Shown: positions 8,489 to 16,166, counted from the stretch's first letter. The stretch is DNA of 64,000 nucleotides from Algoriphagus winogradskyi (GCF_900182815.1 NZ_FXUA01000010.1:1-64000); one strand, 5' to 3'. Made by a program: numbers and translations. The notes: a model not told the origin generated them from the letters alone.

Positions 8489-8689
8489 ATCCCTAAAAAA
8501 TTCAAGCTCGACCGATCTGCTTTTCATGAAAAAAATGCCTCTGAACAGGTTAAATACGCTAAAGAGTATAAAGATTCAACGTGGCAGGAAAGACTTCGAA
8601 TCCATCGTTATCTGAATAGCATTGATTACGGTTATGACAGTAATAATCCTCCCAGGATAGATAAAACAGCTTCTAGCGTTCGCTCCTAA
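8489..8689 (+). pseudogene. Start-less remnant of a small Bacteroidota protein
   Basis: An open frame of 66 codons that reads as a real protein: FKLDRSAFHEKNASEQ, then YKDSTWQERLRIHRYLNSI, ending PRIDKTASSVRS. The layout (FKLD.xAF, then W-x-ER-L with YL, closing IDKT.xSxR) resembles a family of small Bacteroidota proteins I remember, which end in MDKTxFSxRKR and often sit beside nucleotidyltransferase genes. No ATG, GTG or TTG lies between the in-frame stop at 8456 and the homologous part; the expected initiator position holds ATC (8489, before CCT AAA AAA). Loss of the start codon or a rare ATC start are the options. The family assignment is from memory and uncertain. Confidence 0.5.
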
Positions 8690-8694
8690 GTAAA

Positions 8695-9017
8695 ATGATA
8701 ATCAACAACATTCAGCGGTTTAATCTAATCATGTCTTTGATAATTTTTATCTTAAATTTTACCCTATTTTTACCTCTAACAATAGAGATTTTGCTGACAG
8801 GCGGGGCCCTTTCGCCTTCGGGTTGCTACTTCTTCCTTTTCAAGGAATTGTCCATCTATTTTTAATTCCTGCATTTTTCGATTTCATTAATAATCGAAAT
8901 TCTCACTCATTTAAATGGACCAATGTACTTGGGGCTTTAATCTCAATACTTTGGTCAATAATCGTCTTGATATCAATTGAATCTTACCCAACACTGTTCT
9001 TAGAAATCTTTTTTTAA
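8695..9017 (+). pseudogene. Frameshifted small membrane protein gene
   Basis: Two overlapping frames together make one sensible membrane protein of about 107 residues. The first runs from the ATG at 8695 (MIINNIQRFNLIMSLIIF...) and carries the first membrane segment; it stops at 8865. The second frame, entered near the run GGCGGGGCCC at 8800-8809, reads PFAFGLLLPFQGIVHLFL and then two more membrane segments to 9017. A single lost G in that run explains the break. It begins 5 bases after the remnant at 8489-8689. A TTG start at 8823 would give a truncated 64-residue protein lacking the first segment. The function is unknown. Confidence 0.6.
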
Positions 9018-9026
9018 CTTTAAACC

Positions 9027-9488
9027 ATGTCACTAACTCCCCTCACCTCCCGCCCTTCTTTCGAAGAAAACCCTAAGCTTGCCAAAGCAGCCAATAATCT
9101 GAGCACGTTACTTTCTGCTATTGAGTTTAAGTCTATTCCTGATGAGCAAGAGCAGAAAATAAACGAGATCATCACTGGAGTAAATAATTTCCCAGGTCCA
9201 GATCCAGAATTGCTGAAGCAAATCAAATCTGCGCAAGCGGCAATCCTCAAAATTCTGGAAAATGAACTAGGACTGGTTGCCAAAAACCATTACCAGCTTC
9301 AGTGGCTCGTTCTTGGAATGGCTACTTTCGGGATCCCGCTAGGAGTGGTATTTGGCATTTCCCTTGGAAATCTAGCTTTTTTGGGAATCGGACTACCAAT
9401 AGGAATGGCCATTGGCATAGCTGTAGGTTCATCAAAGGATAAACAAGCCAATGAAGAAGGCCGACAACTGGGCTGGGTAGCCAAATAG
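9027..9488 (+). CDS. Hypothetical membrane protein with glycine-zipper hairpin
   Basis: A 153-residue protein with a soluble, helical N-terminal half (about 1-90, with a coiled-coil-like stretch around KQIKSAQAAILKILENEL) and a C-terminal hydrophobic hairpin (about 93-132). The hairpin is rich in spaced glycines: GMATFGIPLGVVFGISLGN and GIGLPIGMAIGIAVG. Such glycine zippers pack membrane helices tightly. It ends with a short charged tail. No signal peptide is present, so the protein is probably anchored in the inner membrane by the hairpin. The start ATG at 9027 follows the frameshifted gene by 9 bases. I do not recognise a named family. Confidence 0.7.
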   Translation: MSLTPLTSRPSFEENPKLAKAANNLSTLLSAIEFKSIPDEQEQKINEIITGVNNFPGPDPELLKQIKSAQAAILKILENELGLVAKNHYQLQWLVLGMATFGIPLGVVFGISLGNLAFLGIGLPIGMAIGIAVGSSKDKQANEEGRQLGWVAK

Positions 9489-10064
9489 CCCGCCCTACAC
9501 TCCTCGCTCGTAAATCACATCACTTCCAAGTACAGAAATCACAACTTTTTACCATGCCAGCGCTTAGATCGACACAATACGTTGTTCGAGTAATTGCCAA
9601 TTCCTGCCATTTTGTGAGCCCATTTAGTGTTTTTTCTCAGTTTATTCCTCCCAAAGTATAACCAGTTATATATTTTACCCAGTCTATCAACTTGATAAGT
9701 CAGTTATTCAAGTTAATAAGTTGATTATTGAACCTATTAAGTAGCTTATTCTAGTCAATAAGTTAACTCGGTCTCCTCAGAATAGAACTAACTATCAAAA
9801 AAGGGTAGTCTTCAGTGCATTTTGGAGATCTATCCTACTTTAGGAGTAGAATAACCAACTTAGAAAGTAGAAAAGTTAACTTCATAAGTTGATTGGGTAT
9901 ATTTCCACTAGAAATGACACAGTTTTTCATTGACTTGTTTGTAGAAAAAACAGTCTGAGCTTAGCTAGGGGTTCCTCCAGGTATGTTTTTCACCTTAAAA
10001 ATGGAGATGTACTTCGAGTGATTTTTTCCCCACAGAAGGAAACTTCCAATGAAAGCTGCGTTAT
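9489..10064. other. Non-coding stretch between convergent genes
   Basis: 576 bases without a credible reading frame on either strand. The first 170 bases look like decayed sequence. From about 9685 to 9895 the DNA is AT-rich and filled with short related words built on AATAAGTT (separate entry). The region between 9900 and 10064 contains a small inverted repeat (TTTCcactaGAAA at 9902) and otherwise nothing I can name. Confidence 0.5.
9688..9893. repeat. Cluster of degenerate AATAAGTT-type repeats
   Basis: Related words recur in both orientations: CAACTTGATAAGT (9688-9700), TTATTCAAGTT (9704-9714), AATAAGTTGATTATT (9715-9729), TATTAAGTAGCTTATT (9735-9750), CAATAAGTTAACT (9756-9768), CCAACTTAGAAAGT (9855-9868), AAGTTAACTTCATAAGTTGATT (9874-9894, in parts). 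AACTTGATAA and TTATTCAAGTT form an imperfect hairpin. The units are too short and irregular for CRISPR. They could be binding sites, replication-type iterons or slippage-derived DNA. Confidence 0.45.
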
Positions 10065-10547
10065 CTAGTCCTGAGGCTTCGCTTTAGGTCTTTTTCCCAT
10101 ACCAGCAAAGCGAAATTTCAGCTCATTATAGATCGTAATCGCATTGGTGATGCCCATTTTCATGGCCGATTTGACTGTTTTATAATACAGATTTCCCTGA
10201 CGATTGGCTTCAAAGCCTGCAAGTGCACGGGTAGCAGTCAGCGAATCACGGATTTGCATGACTTTAATGATGAGCGAACGCATTTGCTTGGTCAGATCAT
10301 AGTCTTTTTCCAATTCTTCCAACTCCATAAAGCCCGGGATAAATTCAGGGTTCGTCTTTGCAAAAGCGATGCATTTGCTCACATATAAAGACGCTTTATC
10401 TCCGAATTTGTCCTTGCGCTGCCTGTCTTTGGCAGACATCTCCACGGTGTACTTATGCAAAATCTCGGTGGATTTGCTCAGGTATTCATTCAGAAGAGTC
10501 ATATCCTCGTCGGATATCCGCACAGAAATCTGATTTTCAAGTCCCAT
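10065..10547 (-). CDS. Hypothetical all-helical cytoplasmic protein
   Basis: A 160-residue protein with no signal peptide or membrane segment. The sequence is strongly helical and charged (SDEDMTLLNEYLSKSTEILHKYTVEMSAKDRQRKDKFGDKAS; ELEELEKDYDLTKQMRSLIIKVMQIRD) and ends in a basic, Pro/Lys-rich tail (GMGKRPKAKPQD). Its repeated short helices would suit a four-helix bundle. I recognise no family and see no catalytic motif. It stands alone: the gene to its left is convergent across the repeat-rich gap and the gene to its right is divergent. Its reading frame is well kept, so I treat it as real. Confidence 0.7.
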   Translation of the reverse strand: MGLENQISVRISDEDMTLLNEYLSKSTEILHKYTVEMSAKDRQRKDKFGDKASLYVSKCIAFAKTNPEFIPGFMELEELEKDYDLTKQMRSLIIKVMQIRDSLTATRALAGFEANRQGNLYYKTVKSAMKMGITNAITIYNELKFRFAGMGKRPKAKPQD

Positions 10548-10724
10548 GGTATCAAAAGTTTAAGTAGAGAAAAGTATGAAACTAAGATAGCTTTTTCGCA
10601 GTAGAAGCTTATCAATGTCAAATGAAAATCGCCCTTCATGGACAAATACCAGTCAACAGGAAATCACTTGCCAATGTTCTATCTTTTTGTAATTTGAAGC
10701 GCTTTTAACTCAAACCCATAACCT

Positions 10725-12092
10725 ATGAATCCCCTTAATCGAAGAGAATTTTTAAAAGGAAGTACCGCCCTGATGTCCTTGGCTAGTTTCGGCTTGCTAG
10801 GCATGGACTTTAAAGACCGCGAAGGCCCACTGCAAGTGGCTTTGATCGGTACAGGCTGGTACGGAAAGTCCGATCTTTTTCGATTGATCCAAGTCGCAGA
10901 CGTGGAAGTAGTAGGCCTATGTGATGTGGATAGCAAGCAACTGGCAGAAGCAGGGAGATTAGTATCCACCCGACAAAAGTCCGGGAAAGTCCCAGCACTT
11001 TATGAAGATTATAAAGAACTTTTAGCAAAAGAAAAACCTGAATATGTACTGGTTGGTACTCCTGATCACTGGCATGCGCTGATCGCAATTGATGCATTGA
11101 AAAGCGGAGCACATGTTTATTTACAAAAACCGATTTCAGTGGATGTAATTGAAGGAGAAGCTATTTTGGCCGCTGCCAGAAAATACGATCGCAAAGTGCA
11201 AATTGGAACTCAACGTAGAAGCACCCCACATTTGGTACAAGCGAAAAAAGAAATTATTGACTCTGGAAAATTAGGAAAAATCTCCCATGCTGAGGTTTGC
11301 TGCTATTATCATATGCGAAACAACAGCAATCCTCCCGTGATGCCTGTTCCTGAAAATCTGAATTATGACCTATGGGCCGGACCAGCCCCAATGCTACCTT
11401 ATCGAGGTATTTTGCATCGTGGCTGGAGGGCATTTATGGAATATGGAAACGGAATAGTGGGCGACATGTGCGTACACATGCTAGATACAGTTCGGTGGAT
11501 GTTGGATTTGGGGTGGCCTGTACAAGTGACTTCTACGGGCGGGATCTATGTGCAGAAAGATAGCGTGGCTAATATTTCAGATACCCAAACTGCGCTTTTT
11601 GAGTTTGATGAATTGAATGTAGTCTGGCAGCACAGAACTTGGGGCAATCCAGTGGATAAGGATTATCCTTGGGCTTTTAAAATATACGGGGAAAATGGAA
11701 TGCTCGCTGGCAGTCCTATGCGCGCGGATTTTTATCCGGAAGGGCGAAATAATGGTGAGCAAATCCATTACCCGGTGGTATTGGAAAAGGAGCAATATCC
11801 AGAAGATGTCACCGAAAAAGACAATGAAGTTCACGCTGCACCTGCTACGCGTGAGCAAATGAGAGACTGGCTAAAGGCCATAGAAAATGACACTTTGCCT
11901 GTTGCAGACGTTTTGGAAGGTCATATTTCTACAGCTTCCTGCATTTTGGCAAATATGTCTATGGAACTAGACGGAAGACCGCTTCGCTACAATCCTAAAA
12001 CGATGAAGGTTGAAGGAGATGAAGAAGCCACGGCACTTTTGAGAAGACCTTATAGAGATGGGTACATTCACCCGGAACCAAATAAAATCTAA
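10725..12092 (+). CDS. Gfo/Idh/MocA family oxidoreductase, Tat-exported
   Basis: A 455-residue NAD(P)-dependent sugar oxidoreductase. The N-terminus carries a twin-arginine signal (NRREFLKGSTALMSLASFGLLG), so the folded, cofactor-loaded enzyme is exported. The Rossmann part begins VALIGTGWYGKSDLFRL. The nucleotide/substrate motif is HVYLQKPISVDVIEGEA, with QKP in place of the commoner EKP, as in the exported Bacteroidota/Planctomycetes subgroup. The C-terminal alpha/beta domain continues to residue 440. Such enzymes oxidise or reduce glycosides at C3, and they fit functionally with the DUF1080 hydrolases elsewhere in the window, though they are not adjacent. Monocistronic, closed by a terminator. 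Confidence 0.92.
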   Translation: MNPLNRREFLKGSTALMSLASFGLLGMDFKDREGPLQVALIGTGWYGKSDLFRLIQVADVEVVGLCDVDSKQLAEAGRLVSTRQKSGKVPALYEDYKELLAKEKPEYVLVGTPDHWHALIAIDALKSGAHVYLQKPISVDVIEGEAILAAARKYDRKVQIGTQRRSTPHLVQAKKEIIDSGKLGKISHAEVCCYYHMRNNSNPPVMPVPENLNYDLWAGPAPMLPYRGILHRGWRAFMEYGNGIVGDMCVHMLDTVRWMLDLGWPVQVTSTGGIYVQKDSVANISDTQTALFEFDELNVVWQHRTWGNPVDKDYPWAFKIYGENGMLAGSPMRADFYPEGRNNGEQIHYPVVLEKEQYPEDVTEKDNEVHAAPATREQMRDWLKAIENDTLPVADVLEGHISTASCILANMSMELDGRPLRYNPKTMKVEGDEEATALLRRPYRDGYIHPEPNKI

Positions 12093-12111
12093 TACTTATA
12101 ACTAATAAATG

Positions 12112-12150
12112 GAAACCGAGTCTCACAAAAAGGGGCTCGGTTTCTATTTT
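12112..12150 (+). terminator. Terminator of the Gfo/Idh/MocA gene
   Basis: The stem GAAACCGAG (12112-12120) and CTCGGTTTC (12136-12144) is perfect, with further wobble pairing TCTC/GGGG inside. It is followed by TATTTTTT. It lies 20 bases after the stop codon. Confidence 0.85.
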
Positions 12151-12192
12151 TTAATACAATCGGGATAAATTGAATTTTCATTGTCAAGATCT

Positions 12193-12687
12193 ATGATTCA
12201 AATAAGACCCGCATCCAAAGAAGATTTAAAACTAGTTCAATCTATTGCCTACAGGACTTGGCCAGACACTTTTGGAGAAATTCTTAGCCCATCCCAAATC
12301 GATTACATGCTAAATTGGTTTTATGATATACCCCATCTCGAAGAGCAATTTGAGAACGGTCATATTTTTTTGCTTGCCTATGAAGATGGAGTAGAATTAG
12401 GGTTTACGGGAATTCAACCCAATCTAAAGCCAGGTCAAACCAAAATCCACAAGATATATATTCTTCCCACAGCTCAAGGAAAAGGTATTGGGAAGAAATT
12501 AATTCAGGCTATTAAAAAGATTGCCTTAGAAAATGAGCAAAGCAGTCTACTGTTAAATGTGAATAAGTATAATACGGGAGCCATTGAATTTTACGAATAC
12601 TTGGGTTTTGTAAACATCAAAGAGGAAGTGATAGACATTGGAAATGGCTATGTAATGGATGATTATGTGTTTGAATTGAAACTTTGA
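12193..12687 (+). CDS. GNAT family N-acetyltransferase
   Basis: A 164-residue acetyl-CoA-dependent acetyltransferase. From N to C: the strand-helix opening MIQIRPASKEDLKLVQSIA, the central strand around GFTGIQPNL, the acetyl-CoA pyrophosphate loop IYILPTAQGKGIGKKLIQAI (Q/R-x-x-G-x-G/A form QGKGIG) and the closing LNVNKYNTGAIEFYEYLGF, with the Asn and Tyr typical of the family. The frame also opens at a TTG at 12181; the ATG at 12193 begins exactly where the family fold begins and is preferred. The substrate is unknown. The gene is followed directly by a MITE-like element. Confidence 0.88.
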   Translation: MIQIRPASKEDLKLVQSIAYRTWPDTFGEILSPSQIDYMLNWFYDIPHLEEQFENGHIFLLAYEDGVELGFTGIQPNLKPGQTKIHKIYILPTAQGKGIGKKLIQAIKKIALENEQSSLLLNVNKYNTGAIEFYEYLGFVNIKEEVIDIGNGYVMDDYVFELKL

Positions 12688-12692
12688 GGATC

Positions 12693-12797
12693 TAACCTTT
12701 GAGGTCTTTTTTGACCTCGAAGGTTTAAAGTAAAAATTTAAAGTTTTAGAGGAGATTTCTCAGTCGTTCCTCCTTCGAAATGACACCTCAAAGGTTA
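12693..12797. repeat. MITE-like inverted-repeat element overlapping the 3' end of truA
   Basis: About 100 bases bounded by perfect inverted ends: TAACCTTTGAGGT at 12693-12705 and ACCTCAAAGGTTA at 12785-12797. The outer TA could be a target duplication. Inside are a hairpin with a six-T loop (12694-12725, one mismatch in 13 bp) and the sequence GAGATTTCTC...CTTCGAAATGACA (about 12752-12785), a form I know as a dispersed intergenic repeat in Bacteroidota. The right end supplies the stop and the last codons of truA. There is no coding capacity. The left hairpin may also serve as a terminator for the acetyltransferase gene. Confidence 0.55.
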
Positions 12798-13573
12798 TTC
12801 AAAATAGTCTCCCAAAGAACCAATCCATTTGCCGGTGCTGGTGGTAATTTTTCAAACCTATCAGGAGACTCAAACCGAGCAGAGATTTCTGATAAATCCA
12901 TTTCCCCTTTCCCTATCTGCCAAACAGCAGACATCATCATACGCACTTGATGATGAAGAAAACCAGAACCAGTGATCTCGAAGTAATAAATATCCTGCGG
13001 AAAAAACTGTCCTAGAAATTCATTGGAAGTGTAAATCCCAGAAGAAAGAACTTCTCGGACATAGTCAGTTTTGTTTTCTGAAGGTTTGCATAAGCCTTTA
13101 AAATCATGCTTCCCTTTAAATAATTGACAAGCTTCTTTCATCGCTTCCCAATTCAAATTCTCCTTTATATTGACTAGAAAAGCCGAAGCGAAAGGATGGA
13201 AATCTATTGAGTTAGAAAAATAATAGCGGTAAGTTTTCTGCTTTACGGATTGGATCAAATTAAAATTGGTGGTAACCTCCTGTACGGAATTCAGCTGAAT
13301 ATCCTGAGGCAAGTGTTCATTTAAATCGGGCAAGAGTGAACTCATTTCAACTTTTTCCCGAAGGAAAATCTGCACATACCCTCCAACACAGGAAACTCCA
13401 GAGTCTGTTCTGCTTGATCCAATCAGAGAAAAATCTTCATGACCCAACACATGCCTAATCACACGTTCTAGTCTTCGTTGAACTGTTGGCTGATTGGGCT
13501 GAGGAGCCCAACCTTTGTATCGAGCACCGAAATAGGAAATGGAAAAAAGATAGGAATGTGGTCGGGATTGCAA
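12788..13573 (-). CDS. truA: tRNA pseudouridine(38-40) synthase TruA-type
   Basis: A 261-residue pseudouridine synthase expected to isomerise uridines 38-40 in the anticodon stem of tRNAs. Family landmarks are YLFSISYFGARYKGWAPQPNQPTVQ at the N-terminus, the catalytic Asp57 in SSRTDSGVSCVGG, and GSGFLHHQVRMMMSAVWQIGKGE in the C-domain. The catalytic loop deviates from the usual GRTDAGVHA: Ser-Ser precedes and Ser-Cys replaces His-Ala, so this is a divergent member or a second TruA paralogue, which Bacteroidota often have. The stop codon and final codons lie within the inverted repeat element. It is transcribed alone. Confidence 0.85.
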   Translation of the reverse strand: MQSRPHSYLFSISYFGARYKGWAPQPNQPTVQRRLERVIRHVLGHEDFSLIGSSRTDSGVSCVGGYVQIFLREKVEMSSLLPDLNEHLPQDIQLNSVQEVTTNFNLIQSVKQKTYRYYFSNSIDFHPFASAFLVNIKENLNWEAMKEACQLFKGKHDFKGLCKPSENKTDYVREVLSSGIYTSNEFLGQFFPQDIYYFEITGSGFLHHQVRMMMSAVWQIGKGEMDLSEISARFESPDRFEKLPPAPANGLVLWETILNNL

Positions 13574-13663
13574 TGAAATAACGATTTGTGTTTTGAAGTT
13601 TGAAATTAAGGGAATTTAGATCAAACCATCAATTCATTATATTTTTAGTTCAAAGTGTCCTCT

Positions 13664-14017
13664 TTAGTGAAAATGGAATTTTTGGGAATGCCAAAATGAA
13701 TGAGGTATTCCATAAAAATCACATTTATACATAGGTATCTCAAGAAGGAACCAAAAGCCTATCACAAATATAATTACTAGATTAAGCGTCCTTACTTTAC
13801 CCTCTTTGATTTTTATAATTCCAAAAATAATTATTAGGGTTGATAAACTTGTGTAGAAAAATAATTGACCGAAAAAGATGTTTGAGGAAAATATATTACT
13901 GGATAAATCTGCTGACTTATCAAAGAAGTAAGATAACCCTACCCACATATTCCTGTATAACCAAAAGGAAAATATTCCAATTGTCACGTAAAACCAACCA
14001 ATTATTTTAGTATTCAT
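13664..14017 (-). CDS. Hypothetical small integral membrane protein
   Basis: A 117-residue protein with three evident membrane segments: about 6-20 (IGWFYVTIGIFSFWL), 50-68 (QLFFYTSLSTLIIIFGIIKI) and 77-94 (LNLVIIFVIGFWFLLEI). The C-terminus is short, aromatic and His-rich (KCDFYGIPHSFWHSQKFHFH). I recognise no family. It starts 12 bases after the PHP lipoprotein gene ends on the same strand, so it may be co-transcribed with it. The even hydrophobic pattern supports a real gene despite the low-complexity composition. Confidence 0.6.
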   Translation of the reverse strand: MNTKIIGWFYVTIGIFSFWLYRNMWVGLSYFFDKSADLSSNIFSSNIFFGQLFFYTSLSTLIIIFGIIKIKEGKVRTLNLVIIFVIGFWFLLEIPMYKCDFYGIPHSFWHSQKFHFH

Positions 14018-14029
14018 TAATTCATAACT

Positions 14030-15232
14030 TCATCTTGTCTTAACTGGCTGTGTCCAGGCCGTTTCTGTATCACCAATCTGATAAGGATTTTCTTTGGGTT
14101 TGGAGGAAATGATTTTAGCTCGAACATACATATCATCTGATTCCAAAGTATACGATCCTGAAGTTCCGCTTATTTCGCTCAATAATATTCCGCTTTCTTC
14201 TGGTGAAGATTTTTTGGTGCCAAAGAATTGGATTTCATAGGATACACCTTCCTCCGCCTTCACTTCGACATTTAGCCTTTTTCCACTGAAGTCTATTGAT
14301 TCCAAGGTTACACCCGTACTTGAATAGAAATCCCCACGCTCCATAGCTTCAACCAAAGATGCCGGGTCTAAGCTTTCAGACAAAACCATTACCCATCCTC
14401 TACCTGGATTGCTACTATTTTGATCAAAAACATGATAATTATGCGCATCATCTACAGCCAAACCATAAAGCAATGGCTTCCCCGCTTCCAGATAGGCTGC
14501 TTGAACTTTGTCCCAAAGCACTTCCATACTTGGCCTCAAGGAATCACCGTAATTATTGACCTGCGGATGACCATTATATACTTCAAAAAAACGCTCACCA
14601 TTCAATGCTATGATATCTTCTGGGGTAATCGCCCAGATAAAATTCGGATGATTGATATGTAAAAACATTGGCACTCCAGTAGAATCCCGCTGTGCTTTCA
14701 CGCGATCCAAACCATTTTGCATAATCTCAGGAATAGAATTCCCTCCTTCTGCAGGTATTAATTTCTGAATGTTCGTCACATTCATATGAAGTGGTTTACT
14801 CTCAAAACTCTCCGTCAACTCCTGAGATTGAATGATTAGGAATTTTCCTTCTTCCTCAAACATAGGCGCGTATTCTGCTAGGGTTTTTAACTTGACTTCT
14901 ATCCTACCTGCTGAATCCTCACGATATTGAACTTCATCTCCATACTTATCCAAGTATTTCTGAAAGCCCATTTCATGAGAAGGGGATTTCGGAATTAACT
15001 TCCATTTTTCACCTTCCGCCAGCGTGTTATGATCCGATAAAACCACAAAATCATAGTCATGGGATTTGTACCAATCCATGATCATCTCAGGATAATCATC
15101 CCCATCGGACCAATACGAATGTGTATGCAGATTGCCCTTGTACCATTGTTTAGTGGATGCAGTTTTTTCTTGAGAAGTGCAGGAAATCAAGAAAAATAAG
15201 GAAAGAGTAAAAATGGAATAGCAGCGTTTCAT
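14030..15232 (-). CDS. PHP-domain lipoprotein (metal-dependent phosphoesterase-like)
   Basis: A 400-residue lipoprotein with a PHP metal-dependent hydrolase domain. The signal MKRCYSIFTLSLFFLISC places the lipidated Cys at 18. The domain starts WYKGNLHTHSYWSDGDDYPEMIMDWYKSHDYDFVVLSDHNTLAEG, giving the HxH and DHN metal motifs. Further ligands are His in MFLHINHPNF and AVDDAHNYHVF. A beta domain of about 80 residues follows and may bind carbohydrate or anchor the enzyme. The location should be the periplasm or outer membrane. The family includes phosphoesterases and nucleases. The substrate is unknown, and related Bacteroidota proteins are usually annotated only as histidinol-phosphatase-like. 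Confidence 0.85.
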   Translation of the reverse strand: MKRCYSIFTLSLFFLISCTSQEKTASTKQWYKGNLHTHSYWSDGDDYPEMIMDWYKSHDYDFVVLSDHNTLAEGEKWKLIPKSPSHEMGFQKYLDKYGDEVQYREDSAGRIEVKLKTLAEYAPMFEEEGKFLIIQSQELTESFESKPLHMNVTNIQKLIPAEGGNSIPEIMQNGLDRVKAQRDSTGVPMFLHINHPNFIWAITPEDIIALNGERFFEVYNGHPQVNNYGDSLRPSMEVLWDKVQAAYLEAGKPLLYGLAVDDAHNYHVFDQNSSNPGRGWVMVLSESLDPASLVEAMERGDFYSSTGVTLESIDFSGKRLNVEVKAEEGVSYEIQFFGTKKSSPEESGILLSEISGTSGSYTLESDDMYVRAKIISSKPKENPYQIGDTETAWTQPVKTR

Positions 15233-15391
15233 CAGATTGGGGTTTAGAATCTTAAGATAAGCAACCCAAAGTTCTCAAGTGTTAGATTTTGATTAAGGAT
15301 TTAGCAAGAATTTAGTGTCTGAGTGGCAGTTCCAACTCCATAAAATGCAATCTGGTATATTTAATTACCTCTCTATTTGATAAATTAGGTA

Positions 15392-15640
15392 ATGCCAACC
15401 GTACTTTACATTTCAGGATGGAGACTTTTCTTTTATTCAAATGAAGGTTCTGAGCCAATCCACATTCATGCACAGAAAGCTGACATGGAATGTAAATTTT
15501 GGATTTTTACCGAGGAAGTAGACATTAAGGAAGCTTTTTCGTATAATTTGAGTACTTCAGGGAGAAAAGAGATTCGTAAGATAATTTTCAAGAACTTTGA
15601 TTTGATTGTAGACTCTTGGAATTCCTATTTCAATAAATAA
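15392..15640 (+). CDS. DUF4160 domain protein
   Basis: An 82-residue protein of the DUF4160 family. The diagnostic stretch is MPTVLYISGWRLFFYSNEGSEPIHIHAQKADMECKFWI, with the conserved EP-x-H-x-H core. The second half is helical (SGRKEIRKIIFKNFDLIVDSWNSYF). These small proteins are almost always encoded next to a DUF2442 protein, as here, and the pair has the genetic layout of a toxin-antitoxin module, though this is not established for the family as far as I know. The next gene starts within 90 bases. The role is unknown. Confidence 0.85.
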   Translation: MPTVLYISGWRLFFYSNEGSEPIHIHAQKADMECKFWIFTEEVDIKEAFSYNLSTSGRKEIRKIIFKNFDLIVDSWNSYFNK

Positions 15641-15727
15641 TATGAAATGCCCCAGAAAAAAGTTCTCACGCAAGGGAATGATTTTATAGGGTATTCCATG
15701 TGGCCAATAAAAATCAATTATAATCAC

Positions 15728-15961
15728 ATGAAAGTTAGCTACCATATTTCTGACATCAATTTCGTCAATGATAAAATGATCCTCTCAGTAGATGAGCGGG
15801 AAATCATCCTTGATATTGCGGATGTATCCAACAAACTTTTAGAGGCCTCGGACATGGAGCGTTCCATGTATAAGATCTCACCTTCCGGATATGGCGTTCA
15901 CTGGCCTTTGATTGATGAGGATATTTCAGTGAATGAGTTGATTAAAGATAATAAGAAATAA
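15728..15961 (+). CDS. DUF2442 domain protein
   Basis: A 77-residue protein of the DUF2442 family. The recognisable core is LLEASDMERSMYKISPSGYGVHWPLIDEDISVNELI, where the closing GIHWP-x-x-DEDLS motif is the family hallmark. I use the ATG at 15728 because MKVSYHISDINFVNDKMILSV is where homologues begin. The frame also opens at 15647, 6 bases after the DUF4160 stop, giving a 104-residue form with a non-conserved leader. It is paired with the upstream DUF4160 gene and probably translated from the same mRNA. No enzymatic motif is present; it may be the regulatory or antidote partner. Confidence 0.8.
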   Translation: MKVSYHISDINFVNDKMILSVDEREIILDIADVSNKLLEASDMERSMYKISPSGYGVHWPLIDEDISVNELIKDNKK

Positions 15962-15962
15962 C

Positions 15963-16166
15963 TTGGGCTACGGACGAAGTTGGGCGGGAAGATTACACCG
16001 AATAGAGGGTGTACCTAACTGGGTATATTTAGTTTTTATGATATTTCTCCTCACAATTATAGTATTGGTTTGGATGAAATTTCGAAGTGAAAAAAAGTCA
16101 CAACAAACGTTTAATGAGCAGGCTTTTTTGAAAGAGTTTCTAGGTTTTAAGAAAACCAAAAAATAG
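15963..16166 (+). CDS. Possible small single-pass membrane protein
   Basis: An open frame of 67 codons with one clear membrane segment (VYLVFMIFLLTIIVLVWM) followed by a basic tail (KFRSEKKSQQ...FKKTKK). The first possible start is a TTG at 15963, directly after the DUF2442 stop. An internal ATG at 16039 would cut the membrane segment short. The composition is protein-like but nothing is recognised, and such a frame can arise by chance in AT-rich DNA. I give it as a weak candidate for a third gene of the DUF4160/DUF2442 unit. Confidence 0.3.
   Translation: MGYGRSWAGRLHRIEGVPNWVYLVFMIFLLTIIVLVWMKFRSEKKSQQTFNEQAFLKEFLGFKKTKK

Noticed and set aside
8823..9017. TTG-started 64-residue membrane protein as an intact gene
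   Set aside because: The upstream frame supplies the missing first membrane segment and overlaps it; one lost base in a G run explains both frames better.
9688..9893. CRISPR array
   Set aside because: The units are 8-15 bases, degenerate, in both orientations and without uniform spacers; no cas gene is present.
12694..12726. Hairpin as a simple terminator of the acetyltransferase gene only
   Set aside because: It may act as one, but the exact inverse of its outer arm at 12785-12797 indicates that it is one end of a larger element.
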